A stretch of 64,000 nt of DNA from Bradyrhizobium sp. LMTR 3 (GTDB taxonomy: Bacteria; Pseudomonadota; Alphaproteobacteria; Rhizobiales; Xanthobacteraceae). Location of the stretch: the NCBI RefSeq assembly GCF_001693485.1, contig NZ_MAXC01000055.1:1-64000 (forward strand), read 5' to 3'. Below, one piece after another: positions 25,065 through 33,043 of the stretch (within the stretch, counting starts at the first letter, position 1; each line of letters opens with the position of its first letter). The position numbers and the translations under genes were made by a program. The notes below the pieces were generated by a model that was given only the letters and a program-made list of their open reading frames with translations, was not told where the DNA came from and did not search any database.

Positions 25065-26411
25065 CTATTCGGCCGGCTGCAGCGCGCCCGTCGCGACCGT
25101 CTGCCGTTCGCGGCCCGGCACCAGAACCGCCCACACGAACATCAGCGCCGAGATCAGCACGAAGACGCCGGAACCGAGTCGGACCCAGTAGAACATCGCA
25201 AGCTGGTCCTGCACTTCCATGAAGTTCTGGCCGAGCACGCGCTGCAGATGAACCTGGACCACCCCGGCAAAGGTCAGCGCGAAGGTCATCGTCATCATGG
25301 CCGTGCACATGATCCAGAAGCTTGCCATGCTGAGCCATTGATTGTACGGCGCGCGCTGGCGCAGTTGCGGGATTGCGTAGGCCATGACGGCGAGATTCAG
25401 CATCACGTAGGCCCCGAAGAAGGCGAGATGTCCGTGCGCCGCCGTCACCTGGGTGCCGTGCGTGTAGTAGTTCACCGAGGACAGGGTGTGCAGGAAGCCC
25501 CACACGCCGGCGCCGAGGAATGCCATCACGGAGCAGCCGACCGACCACAGAAGCGCTGCCCGGTTCGGATGCTTGCGGCCCGCCTTCCAGGTCATCTGCA
25601 CGGTGAAGATGACCATTGTGAAGAACGGCGCTACCTCGAGCGTCGAGAACAGCGAGCCGATCCACTGCCAGTAGCCGGGCGCGCCGATCCAGTAGAAGTG
25701 ATGGCCGGTGCCCAGGATGCCGGAGAACAGCGCAAGGCCAATGATGACGTAGAGCCACTTCTCGACCACCTCGCGATCGACTCCGTTGAGCTTGATCATC
25801 AGGAAGGCCAGCACGGAGGCCATGATGAGCTCCCAGACGCCTTCGACCCACAGGTGCACGACGTACCACCAGTACATCTTGTCGAGGGCCAGGTTCGCCG
25901 GATTGTAGAACGCGAACAGGAAGAAGATCGCGACGCCCCAAAGACCGAACAGCAGGATGTTGGTGACCGTGGTCTTCCTTCCTTTCAACGCCGTCATCGT
26001 TACGTTGAAGAGGAACATGAGACAGACGACGACGATCCCGATCTTGATCGCGAACGGCTGCTCGAGGAATTCGCGGCCCTCGTGGTACTGGAAGAGGTAG
26101 CCGATCACGGCGACGCCGGCAGCGCCGAAGAACATCCAGAACTGGATCTTCGCAAGCAGCGGGCTGAACAACTCGGTCTCGGTCTCCTCCGGCAGAAGAT
26201 AATAGGTCGCGCCCATGAAGCCGATCAGCGACCAGACGATCAACGCATTGGTATGTATCATCCTGACGATGTTGAACGGTAGCAGACCGGACAACGTGTT
26301 GGGGAGGACGTAGATGGTGCCGGCCAAAACGCCGAAGAGCACCTGCGCAAGAAAAAGCGTCAGCGCGCCGTAGAAGTACAGCATCGCGACTTTCTGGGTT
26401 TCGTATTTCAT
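25065..26411 (-). CDS. norB: Nitric oxide reductase catalytic subunit NorB (cNOR type)
   Basis: 448 aa from the ATG at 26409-26411 (AGGAAC upstream); a longer frame to 26576 would overlap norC. It reduces 2 NO to N2O at the heme b3-non-heme iron centre in the inner membrane. Twelve membrane helices are visible. Heme and iron ligands are in the expected segments: MIHTNALIVW, HLWVEGVWELIMAS, GTGHHFYWIG and the closing HGHLAFFGAYVMLN. There is no long N-terminal quinol-oxidising extension, so it pairs with the cytochrome NorC encoded 37 bp upstream. Length is normal. Confidence 0.97.
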   Translation of the reverse strand: MKYETQKVAMLYFYGALTLFLAQVLFGVLAGTIYVLPNTLSGLLPFNIVRMIHTNALIVWSLIGFMGATYYLLPEETETELFSPLLAKIQFWMFFGAAGVAVIGYLFQYHEGREFLEQPFAIKIGIVVVCLMFLFNVTMTALKGRKTTVTNILLFGLWGVAIFFLFAFYNPANLALDKMYWWYVVHLWVEGVWELIMASVLAFLMIKLNGVDREVVEKWLYVIIGLALFSGILGTGHHFYWIGAPGYWQWIGSLFSTLEVAPFFTMVIFTVQMTWKAGRKHPNRAALLWSVGCSVMAFLGAGVWGFLHTLSSVNYYTHGTQVTAAHGHLAFFGAYVMLNLAVMAYAIPQLRQRAPYNQWLSMASFWIMCTAMMTMTFALTFAGVVQVHLQRVLGQNFMEVQDQLAMFYWVRLGSGVFVLISALMFVWAVLVPGRERQTVATGALQPAE

Positions 26412-26448
26412 CGTGAGGTTCCTAAAACGGGCTGTCGGGGTGGGATGC

Positions 26449-26901
26449 TCAGCCGGCCTTGTTCGGCGGCCAGTTCTGGGTCTTGATGCTGTTGGTCCAC
26501 TGCAGGAAATCGGCAAGGTCGTTGAGTTCCTGGTCGGTGAGGTTGAACTGCGGCATCTGCCGGCGGCCCGGCGCACCAGACGGTTGCGCCTGCATCCACG
26601 ACTTCAGGATTTCCTTGGCGGTGGCGGGATCCTCGTTGCCGCCCCAGCGATCCCAGACGTTGCCAACCTCAGGAGCGAAGTACGCGCCTTCGCCCAGCAA
26701 GGTGTGGCAGTTGATGCATGAGTGCTTCTCCCAGACGTGCTTGCCGCGCTCCACCGAGTCGGTCAGCGTCTTCGCGTCCGTCGATGTGGTCACCATGTAG
26801 TAGTGGCTGTGCGCCGTCAGCCCGAGGAAGATCGCGAAGAAAAAGGCCGATCCGCCGTAGAAGACGTTACGGGCCGCCGATTTGGTAAGGCGTTCAGCCA
26901 T
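26449..26901 (-). CDS. norC: Nitric oxide reductase cytochrome c subunit NorC
   Basis: 150 aa. It takes electrons from cytochrome c or a cupredoxin in the periplasm and passes them to NorB. One N-terminal membrane anchor covers about residues 15-33. The heme c site is C62-I-N-C65-H66, and the axial methionine is Met116 in RRQMPQF. The start ATG is at 26899-26901. An NnrR-type box (TTGTGCCGGATCAA) lies 70 bp upstream, so norCBQD has its own promoter besides any read-through from norEF. Confidence 0.97.
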   Translation of the reverse strand: MAERLTKSAARNVFYGGSAFFFAIFLGLTAHSHYYMVTTSTDAKTLTDSVERGKHVWEKHSCINCHTLLGEGAYFAPEVGNVWDRWGGNEDPATAKEILKSWMQAQPSGAPGRRQMPQFNLTDQELNDLADFLQWTNSIKTQNWPPNKAG

Positions 26902-26970
26902 TACGGATCCTTTCCGATTCGTGTGTGTAGTTGCGGTCGCGGCAATCTATTCACCAGCGGCCGACGCTCT

Positions 26971-26984
26971 TTGTGCCGGATCAA
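26971..26984. promoter_or_regulatory. FNR/NnrR-type box upstream of norC
   Basis: TTGTGCCGGATCAA fits TTG-N8-CAA. It is 69 bp before the norC ATG, a distance typical of boxes centred near -41. The left half-site deviates (TTGTG), the right (ATCAA) is consensus-like. Confidence 0.65.
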
Positions 26985-27024
26985 GGTTCTCGACGATCCC
27001 GGATGGTTCTCCGGGATTCTACGG

Positions 27025-27297
27025 TCAGGACAGCAGGACCGAGACGGCGGACACGGCCCAGGCGAAACCGACGATGAGCATCAGCCATGTGGTCGCAAGT
27101 CCGCGCCAGAACGCCGGCGCAGACCGCAAGTCGAGGTAATCGAGCAGGATCCTGCGGCCCTTGATTGCGGCAAGGGCGAGAACGGTGCCGTCGGCTAGCA
27201 CCGGATTTCGGGGAATGCCGGTGAGCGCCATGGTCGCGAAAGCAAGCGCAATCAGCGCCATCAACGTGATATCCAGACGGTCCGGCGAGTAACGCAT
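27025..27297 (-). CDS. norF: NorF-like small membrane protein
   Basis: 90 aa with three hydrophobic segments (LMALIALAFATMALTGI, TVLALAAIKGRRILLDY and TWLMLIVGFAWAVSAVSVLL). In nor clusters a short membrane protein next to NorE is called NorF and is thought to help assembly or raise NOR activity; it is not catalytic. The internal ALAAIKGRRILLDYLDLR word is shared with cytochrome-oxidase subunit IV-like proteins. The gene follows norE after 3 bp and precedes norC by 123 bp including a regulatory box. Confidence 0.75.
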   Translation of the reverse strand: MRYSPDRLDITLMALIALAFATMALTGIPRNPVLADGTVLALAAIKGRRILLDYLDLRSAPAFWRGLATTWLMLIVGFAWAVSAVSVLLS

Positions 27298-27300
27298 GCT

Positions 27301-27876
27301 TCAGCGCACCAGATAGACGATCGGAAACATCACGATCCAGACCAGATCGACCATGTGCCAGAAGACTGTCCCGGTCTCCACATGAGCGGGATCGGCGCGG
27401 CGGCAGACGACCGCAAGAATGACGATCCCGAGGCAGACGTGCAGAAGGTGAAAGCCGGTCAGGAGGAAATACAACGTGAAGAACACACTCGTCTCGAGGC
27501 CGATACCGGTGCCAATCTCGTGCGCATACTCGACGAGCTTGATCGCCACGAAGGCGCCGCCAAGCGCCATGGCGAGAACCAGCCAAAGTCGCGCACGAGA
27601 GCCTTCGTCAGCCCGCGCCGATGCTGCGCCTTTCGCCGCGGCCCAACCGCTGGTCACCAGGACAATCGTGTTGCATCCGGCAAGCGTCAGGTCGAGCGCG
27701 GTCTGTCCCGACGCAAATATCGCGGGCCTGACCGCGCGGGCGACGATGAATGCGCCGAGGAACAAACCGAAGGCAACGAGTTCGCTGAGAACGAGCACCC
27801 ACATCATCGGGTCCCCCGGGAGCCCTTCAAAGACACCCCATCCCGATTCCTCGCGCTCGCAATCCGCTATCGACAT
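27301..27876 (-). CDS. norE: NorE, cytochrome c oxidase subunit III-like membrane protein
   Basis: 191 aa from the ATG at 27874-27876, with GGGAG 5 bases upstream; the longer frame to 27939 would run across the regulatory box. Five membrane helices follow a short polar start. Subunit III-type words are W-V-L-V-L-S-E-L-V-A-F-G-L-F, VKLVEYAHEIGTGI (written here as AIKLVEYAHE), GFHLLHVCLGI and FWHMVDLVWIVMFPIVYL. NorE improves NO reductase function in denitrifiers without being essential. It heads the norEF transcript and has a TTG-N8-CAA box 46 bp upstream. Confidence 0.88.
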   Translation of the reverse strand: MSIADCEREESGWGVFEGLPGDPMMWVLVLSELVAFGLFLGAFIVARAVRPAIFASGQTALDLTLAGCNTIVLVTSGWAAAKGAASARADEGSRARLWLVLAMALGGAFVAIKLVEYAHEIGTGIGLETSVFFTLYFLLTGFHLLHVCLGIVILAVVCRRADPAHVETGTVFWHMVDLVWIVMFPIVYLVR

Positions 27877-27921
27877 CCGATCTCCCGGTCGACGCCTATC
27901 ATCCGCGAAGGAAAAGGGTCT

Positions 27922-27935
27922 TTGTCGCCGAGCAA
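27922..27935. promoter_or_regulatory. FNR/NnrR-type box upstream of norE
   Basis: TTGTCGCCGAGCAA, 45 bp before the norE ATG. A second box (27969) is 33 bp further away and better placed for the rightward small gene at 28046. Confidence 0.6.
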
Positions 27936-27968
27936 ACACGACGGCGGTCGCATCTATCGTGTCGCTGC

Positions 27969-27982
27969 TTGCTGAAGCGCAA
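27969..27982. promoter_or_regulatory. FNR/NnrR-type box, probably for the small gene at 28046
   Basis: TTGCTGAAGCGCAA with outer TTGC/GCAA symmetry. It is 63 bp before the ATG at 28046, like the spacing at norC, pcuAC-like and nirK. It could also add to norE expression. Confidence 0.6.
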
Positions 27983-28045
27983 TGTCAATGGCCAGTCGAA
28001 GCCGCTAGATACGGCGAGCCTTGAAGCAATGAGGACGGAAGAGCC

Positions 28046-28201
28046 ATGAGCGACGCACAACTAGGCCTGCTTACCGCCACACCCATCATCATCGCCTTCG
28101 CCGGTGCACTGAGGACAATGGGCGTCCTGTCCACCACGGCGACCGTATCCGCCATCGGACTGTCAATCGCCATCGCCGCGGTGCTATTCACAACGCAGTA
28201 G
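28046..28201 (+). CDS. Small membrane protein, 51 aa, in the nor locus
   Basis: The ORF runs ATG to TAG over 52 codons. The peptide starts M-S-D-A-Q-L-G-L-L and has two hydrophobic helices (LLTATPIIIAFAGAL and VSAIGLSIAIAAVLF) separated by a polar turn with R-T-M-G. A weak GGA site precedes the ATG. An NnrR-type box sits 63 bp upstream, so it would be induced with the denitrification genes. It is the only rightward gene between norE and the PCuAC gene and is too short to attract annotation. I do not recognise a family; a NOR accessory peptide is a guess. Confidence 0.55.
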   Translation: MSDAQLGLLTATPIIIAFAGALRTMGVLSTTATVSAIGLSIAIAAVLFTTQ

Positions 28202-28246
28202 AGCGGTCAGGCGAGTCCGACTGCACAATACCCGTCGTCACCGCTA

Positions 28247-29092
28247 TCATTCGATGAGTATCGGGGCAGCGATGTCGACGCGGTCGTCCTTCGCCAAGTC
28301 GATGCCAAGCGACAGCGACCACTTCCCGCCTGCGGCGGCCGTCATGCGGACGCGCCAGCTATCGGCCGTCACGCGCTCGGCCTTCGCGGTCACGGGAGCG
28401 ATTCCCTTGTCGGGATTGGACAGGGTCACGGAAAGCCCATCGACCGCGAGAGGCTTCTCGTCGCCATCCTCAATCTGCACCAGGACCTCAATCGGACCGC
28501 TGCGGCCCGGCGAGACGGTGACGTTGGCCATCACGCGCGTTCCGCAGATGTGGGTGAAGAAGGGCTCCTCGGTTGACGCGACCGGTGCTGGAGACGCCGC
28601 TGCCGCGGCAGGTTCCGTCGAAGCAATTTGCAATCTTGGCCCTTTGGCGCCGACGCCGCCGACCTCGAAGCTCGCATCGATCTTGCCGGCGCGCTCGAAA
28701 TTCAGCGAGACTGCAATCCGTTGGTCCTCCTCGAACGGCGCGATCAGCCCAATGAACATGATGTGGTCCCCTCCCGGCACGAGCGTCACCGTCGCATCCG
28801 CCGGAATCGCCAGACCGTCGTCGAGAGGCCGCATCGTCATGATGCCATCCTGCATGCTCATCTGGTGAATCTCGACCTTGGCGGCCGCAGCGCTCGACGC
28901 CGAAAGCAGCCGGTCAGGCTCCACCCCCCGGTTCTCGATGGTGAGGTACCCGCCCGCGACTTTCGCACCTTTCGGCGTGGCGCGGCTCCAGGCCTCTCTC
29001 ACGGTGATGTCGTGGGCGAGCGCCGGCGAGGAGCCGGCGAGCGCCGCCAGGGCGGTGGCGATCAGCATGAATTTGTTGAACCGGTAGAGCAT
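28247..29092 (-). CDS. PCuAC copper chaperone fused to a second beta-sandwich domain
   Basis: 281 aa with a signal peptide (IATALAALAGSSPALA, cleavage near residue 26). Residues 27-150 are a PCuAC (DUF461) domain with the copper motif H76-x10-M87-x22-H110-x-M112, which delivers Cu(I) to copper enzymes. An Ala/Pro linker leads to residues about 175-281 (FFTHICGTRVMANVTVS...), which resemble the YtkA/FixH-like or CopC-like beta-sandwich. The fusion is longer than ordinary PCuAC proteins of about 160 aa. A TTG-N8-CAA box lies 62 bp before the ATG. Supplying copper to NirK or another copper enzyme is a sensible role but not proven. Confidence 0.8.
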   Translation of the reverse strand: MLYRFNKFMLIATALAALAGSSPALAHDITVREAWSRATPKGAKVAGGYLTIENRGVEPDRLLSASSAAAAKVEIHQMSMQDGIMTMRPLDDGLAIPADATVTLVPGGDHIMFIGLIAPFEEDQRIAVSLNFERAGKIDASFEVGGVGAKGPRLQIASTEPAAAAASPAPVASTEEPFFTHICGTRVMANVTVSPGRSGPIEVLVQIEDGDEKPLAVDGLSVTLSNPDKGIAPVTAKAERVTADSWRVRMTAAAGGKWSLSLGIDLAKDDRVDIAAPILIE

Positions 29093-29153
29093 GGCTAAAC
29101 CTCCGACGGGCCGGGCTTAGTTCGGAATGTTGCAGATGGCAGCCTCCCCGACC

Positions 29154-29167
29154 TTGATAAAGCGCAA
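29154..29167. promoter_or_regulatory. FNR/NnrR-type box upstream of the PCuAC gene
   Basis: TTGATAAAGCGCAA, 61 bp before the ATG at 29092. The left half TTGAT is consensus FNR, the right half GCGCAA recurs in the boxes at 27969, 35380, 36456 and 36513. Confidence 0.65.
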
Positions 29168-29239
29168 ACTGACGACGATCGGAGCAGCTAGCCGTCTACG
29201 ATTTTCGCGCATAGTTCTACTGTGCTTCATAACGGCTCA

Positions 29240-29381
29240 AACCCCTCATCCTGAGGAGCCCGCGAGAAGCGGGCGTCTCGAAGGATGTAGGCCACAGACG
29301 GGGCCTCATGGTTCGGGACGCGCGGAGCCTGTCATCGGGCCGCGCTTCGCGCGGACCCGTTGGCGCTCCTCACCATGAGGG
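29240..29381. repeat. Double-hairpin intergenic repeat, Bradyrhizobium type
   Basis: Two adjacent palindromic structures. The first pairs CATCCT (29247-29252) with AGGATG (29282-29287), with an inner CCCGC/GCGGG stem. The second pairs CCTCATGGT (29304-29312) with ACCATGAGG (29372-29380), with an inner CCGCGC/GCGCGG stem (29340-29354). I recognise this CCTCATCCTGAGGAGC ... CTCACCATGAGG element as a dispersed, non-coding repeat of Bradyrhizobium and relatives. It lies between the ccoG 3' end and the PCuAC promoter. Confidence 0.75.
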
Positions 29382-29411
29382 ACTTATGACGCAGTAGGAA
29401 TAGGCGGCGCT

Positions 29412-30838
29412 TCAGCGTTCGACGAACCTGTCTTTCGCGGAAAGAACCGTGGTGCCGCTTTCGTCGCGCGCGGTGAACACGACGTCGGCCTTCCGAGGAG
29501 TCGCTGCGGTGAGCGTGACGCGGACGGCTTCGGAGCCGTCGGGAGGCACCTCGATCGCAGCCAGGCTCTCGTTGCCGATGATGGCCATCTGGGCGTCCAC
29601 GCCGCTGACCGAAAGTGTGTAGGAGTGAGCAACCGATGACTTGTTCAAGAGCTTGACAGTATAGGCGTTGCGCACCGATCCGTCCGACAGCCGGACAGCC
29701 AGGGGATCGCGATCGTGCTGGACCGAAAGCGTGGCGTTGGTCCTGGCCATGAAGGAAAAGACGATCGTAGCCGTCAACACGACACAGGCTGCCGTCAGGC
29801 CGATGGTCTTCGGGCGCACCAGACGGGAGACCGGCGGCTCAGCACGGCGGCCGCGTTCGATATTGTTCCAGCTTTCATAGTCGATCAGCCCGCGCGGGCG
29901 GCCAAGCTTCGACATCACGGGTCGCAGGCATCCACGCACAGTCCGCAATTGATGCAGGCGAAGTTCGGTCCTTCGCGTATGTCGATACCGATCGGACACA
30001 CCGCGACGCATTGATTGCAGTCGACGCAGTCTCCCGCCGGCTTGCCCTGCAGGCGAAGTTCGTCCGCCTTCTTGGCCGACGTCCGTTGCTCACCGCGGTA
30101 GTCCCGGTAATTGACGGTGAATGCCTCCGGGTCCCAGATCGCGCCTTGAAGGCGCGGCCACGGGCACATGAAGGTGCAGACCTGTTCGCGCGCAAAACCG
30201 GCCAGGCCGTAGGTGGTGCCGGCGAAGACGACGATCCAGCCAAGCGCGTTGGCCGAAACGTCGGCGCGCGCGAAGCTTCGCAGCAGTTCCGGCGCGTCGG
30301 TGAAGTAGAAGATCAGCGTGCCGCCGGTAGCCAGCGAGATCAGGAGCCAGGCGGAATGTTTCACGACGATCTGTATCGTCCGCTTGGCGTCAAGAGGAGC
30401 GTTCACGTTCTTCAGACGCTGGCGCCTGTCTCCCTCGATCAGTCTTTCGACGAGCAGAAACAGGTCGGTCCAGACCGTTTGCGGGCAGGCAAAGCCGCAC
30501 CACAATCTTCCCGCCAGTGCGTTGGTGAGGACCAGAATGGTCGAAGCAAGAACGAGGAGCCCTGTGACCAGATAGAGATCTTGTGGCCAGATCTCGATGA
30601 AGAAGAAGTAGAGCCGTCCGTGGGCGAAATCGAGCAGAACTGCCTGATCCGGCGCATTGGGACCCCGGTCCCAACGAAGAAGAGGCGTGACGTAGTAGAT
30701 CGAGAGTGTCAGCAGCAGGATGATCCACTTGATCCGCCGGATCCGTCCCTTGACGGCCTGGGGCATGACCGGTTGACCTGCCGCTGCGGCGGCCTTGGCA
30801 CGCGTCTTCGCATGATCGATCTCGATGGTAAGCGCCAT
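29412..30838 (-). pseudogene. ccoG: ccoG (rdxA/fixG) iron-sulfur protein, broken by a frameshift
   Basis: The 5' frame (30838 to 29915) encodes 307 aa: membrane helices with W-C-G-F-A-C-P-Q-T-V-W, the CTFMCPWPRLQ segment, and two ferredoxin clusters, C-V-D-C-N-Q-C-V-A-V-C-P and C-I-N-C-G-L-C-V-D-A-C, ending abruptly at D-P-stop. The rest of the protein continues in another frame from about 29920: V-M-S-K-L-G-R-P-R-G-L-I, a helix (TIGLTAACVVLTATIVFSF) and the C-terminal beta domain to 29412. Normal CcoG reads through as C-D-T-V-M-x-K, so one base is missing near 29917-29920. CcoG reduces copper for cbb3 oxidase. The break may be real, programmed or a sequence error. It follows the DUF59 gene by 15 bp. 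Confidence 0.85.
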
Positions 30839-30853
30839 TCCGCCGTTCCAGCC

Positions 30854-31168
30854 TCAGTTGACGGCGGCAAAGCCGAGCGAGGCCCGGACCTCCGGCTCGA
30901 TGCGGGAAGGCGTCCAGGGCGGATCGAACGTCATCACAATGTCGACGGAGCGGACGCCCGGTACCCGCGCAGCCGCGTTCGCAACGCCTTCCTCCAGAAA
31001 GCGGATTGCGGGGCATCCCGGGGTGGTCGCGGTCATGACGATGCGAACGGCGCCATCAATCACCGATATGTCGTAGACGAAGCCGAGATCGATGATGTTG
31101 TAACCAAGCTCGGGATCGATCACGACGCGCAGCGCGTCCCTGATACGGTCGATGACCTGGTTCGTCAT
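30854..31168 (-). CDS. DUF59/MIP18-type iron-sulfur assembly protein
   Basis: 104 aa. Residues 9-40 show RDALRVVIDPELGYNIIDLG, the DPE-x-x-x-N-I-x-x-L-G-x-V-Y signature, and residue 51 is the conserved Cys in TTPGCPAI. These proteins (SufT/PaaD-like) help place Fe-S clusters in target enzymes. The C-terminal V-D-I-V-M-T-F-D-P-P-W motif is standard. The ATG overlaps the stop of the preceding DUF2249 gene by four bases. Its place before ccoG and after nnrS suggests it serves Fe-S or NO-damaged proteins of this locus. Confidence 0.85.
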   Translation of the reverse strand: MTNQVIDRIRDALRVVIDPELGYNIIDLGFVYDISVIDGAVRIVMTATTPGCPAIRFLEEGVANAAARVPGVRSVDIVMTFDPPWTPSRIEPEVRASLGFAAVN

Positions 31169-31674
31169 GACGGCGCCCTGACGGTCAGTTCGTAAGTTGC
31201 ACCGTCCGGCGAGAACCCACCCAACCAGTGATATCCACGCTTCTCGAGTTGCGGGAACAGGAAGACGGGCTCGCGCCGCAGCAGCGCCGAAAGCGTTTCA
31301 CCCGGCCCCAGTTTCTCGGCAGCCGCGAGGATCCGAACCATCGGCTCGGGCGGATCGAGGTCACGATTGTCGAGCGTGACGACCGGCTCCGGCCAATTGT
31401 CGAAGTCCGAAGTGCCGGAAGCAGGCGCGCTCTGTTTCGTTGCCGGTGCCGTTGGGGTGAACAGCACCTCCCATTCGCCGGCATCGAGCGCCTGCGCGGA
31501 ATGCGCAAATCCCCTGTCCGCCATAACGGCGAACAACGGAACGGGTTTGAACGTGGCGTAGAGGCGGAGCCCCTGCCCTGGCTCGAGGCGATCGAGCGCG
31601 GACATGATGACCGAGAACGGCTCGCCACCTGCGCGCAGGATCGGACGGACGTCGACATCGATGTAGTCGGTCAT
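31165..31674 (-). CDS. Tandem DUF2249 protein
   Basis: 169 aa from the ATG at 31672-31674 (AGGAAG upstream); the frame to 31770 has no site and would overlap the preceding gene. It contains two DUF2249 units: residues 2-70 (IDVDVRPI, SALDRLEPGQGLRLYATFKP, WEVLF) and residues about 95-165 (LDNRDLDPPEPMVRILAAAEKLGPGE, PVFLFPQLEKRGY). Each has the D-x-R-x-L-x-P-P pattern. Such proteins occur in nitrate and NO gene clusters of many bacteria, with unknown biochemistry (a TusA-like fold is proposed). It overlaps the DUF59 gene by four bases. Confidence 0.8.
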   Translation of the reverse strand: MTDYIDVDVRPILRAGGEPFSVIMSALDRLEPGQGLRLYATFKPVPLFAVMADRGFAHSAQALDAGEWEVLFTPTAPATKQSAPASGTSDFDNWPEPVVTLDNRDLDPPEPMVRILAAAEKLGPGETLSALLRREPVFLFPQLEKRGYHWLGGFSPDGATYELTVRAPS

Positions 31675-31696
31675 GCTTCTTCCTTTCCTTTCATCT

Positions 31697-33034
31697 TCAG
31701 GCCCTGGCACACAGCAGACACGGCGTGCAGGCGCCGTTCGGAAGGCGCAGCGAACCCGCAACGTCTGCAAGGCGCCGTGTGCGGATCACTTCGCGGACGA
31801 TACCGGCGAGGCCGATGGTCATCATCGCCGCCGCCGCCCGGAATGCCGACGGTTGGCCGGCCACCAGCGTCAGGGTTCCGAACCAGACGGCCACGTAGTA
31901 GATCACGAACCATTTCGATGCCCTCGCCTCCGCGACAAGATCCTGAACGCGCGGGGTCGGCGTCCGTCCCATCACAGGACCGTAAGCCTCGAGCCAGGTC
32001 AGGAACGCCACGATCTTGTAGAGCTTGGCGAGAACCAGACCGGACAGCCAACCGAAGACGGCGAGAAAGGTGAATGCGCCGACATGCGCGGCGAAAGCGC
32101 CGGTCAGGACGAGCACCACACCGAGGAAGGCCGCCGCCGCGAGACTGACGAAGGAAAGCACCGCCATCCGGGTGTTGAGTTCGAGCTGCCGCCGCTTGCG
32201 GCCGCTGAAGATCCCGATCAGGTCGCGTCCATACAGAGCGGCCGTCGCTAGGCCGAGAACGGCTGCGATCGACAACACGACATTCAATCCGGACACGAGC
32301 CAGATGGCGACAATTCCGCCAACCACCGCGACGGCGATGGCAAGTGCGCCGGCCGCCAGCGTCATGTTGCTCTTCCGGTCGTCGACATCGGGCGAGAGCA
32401 TGAACATGGATAGCAACCGATAGCTCACCCCCATGGCCGTCAAGGTGAGCCAGCCGCCAAGACCGGCGATCGCGTGCAACGGAACTCCATTTGCGAGGAT
32501 CGTTTCCCCGATCGATCCCGCCCACCCCGCATGCGTAAACGCAAACATCGCGCCGAAGGCGACCGTGGCACAGAGCGAAGCCAACCCGACCAGGACAAAA
32601 CGTGCGGGCCCCACCGGCCGCAACCATGCCGTCATGCCGAGATCGACGACGACCAGGCCGAATCCGCCAGCGAGCAGGATCGCCCCGAGTGGAAGCAGCC
32701 AGAGCCAGGCAGGAAGTCGGCCGCCCAATCCCAGGAAGCCGGCGAGCAGTGAGACGAGACCAGCGGTCAACAGTCCAAGCGCCGGCAACGCCCACTTCTC
32801 GGAAAACAGCGGCCTTGCGACGAGCACCGGCACGAACTGGAATAGCGCGCCGCACATCGCCAGGCTGAGCCAGCCGATACAGACCACGTGCACCAGGACG
32901 AGGGTATCGGGCGATGCAAGATGCACCGCTGGAAAGCCGAGGCCCGCGACCATCAGCGCCAGAGCGACGAACAACCACGCGAGCGCCGCCGCGAAGTAGC
33001 TCATCGTCCATCGTGATATGCTGGCGCCGATCAT
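31697..33034 (-). CDS. Polytopic membrane protein of the nnrS operon, heme-copper-oxidase-like
   Basis: 445 aa with about 12 membrane helices. Helix 2 contains LVHVVCIGWLSLAMCGALFQFVPVL, and a later helix has GVPLHAIAGLGGWLTLTAMGVSYRL. This H-x(5-6)-G-W-L-x-L pattern occurs in subunit I-like proteins related to cytochrome oxidases and NnrS. The C-terminus is odd, ending C-T-P-C-L-L-C-A-R-A with three cysteines. It lies 10 bp after nnrS and 22 bp before the DUF2249 gene. In other denitrifiers a second membrane protein follows nnrS (nnrT/nnrU-like), but I cannot assign the symbol. A role in protecting against nitrosative stress or in handling heme is inference. Confidence 0.7.
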   Translation of the reverse strand: MIGASISRWTMSYFAAALAWLFVALALMVAGLGFPAVHLASPDTLVLVHVVCIGWLSLAMCGALFQFVPVLVARPLFSEKWALPALGLLTAGLVSLLAGFLGLGGRLPAWLWLLPLGAILLAGGFGLVVVDLGMTAWLRPVGPARFVLVGLASLCATVAFGAMFAFTHAGWAGSIGETILANGVPLHAIAGLGGWLTLTAMGVSYRLLSMFMLSPDVDDRKSNMTLAAGALAIAVAVVGGIVAIWLVSGLNVVLSIAAVLGLATAALYGRDLIGIFSGRKRRQLELNTRMAVLSFVSLAAAAFLGVVLVLTGAFAAHVGAFTFLAVFGWLSGLVLAKLYKIVAFLTWLEAYGPVMGRTPTPRVQDLVAEARASKWFVIYYVAVWFGTLTLVAGQPSAFRAAAAMMTIGLAGIVREVIRTRRLADVAGSLRLPNGACTPCLLCARA

Positions 33035-33043
33035 CGTACTCCC

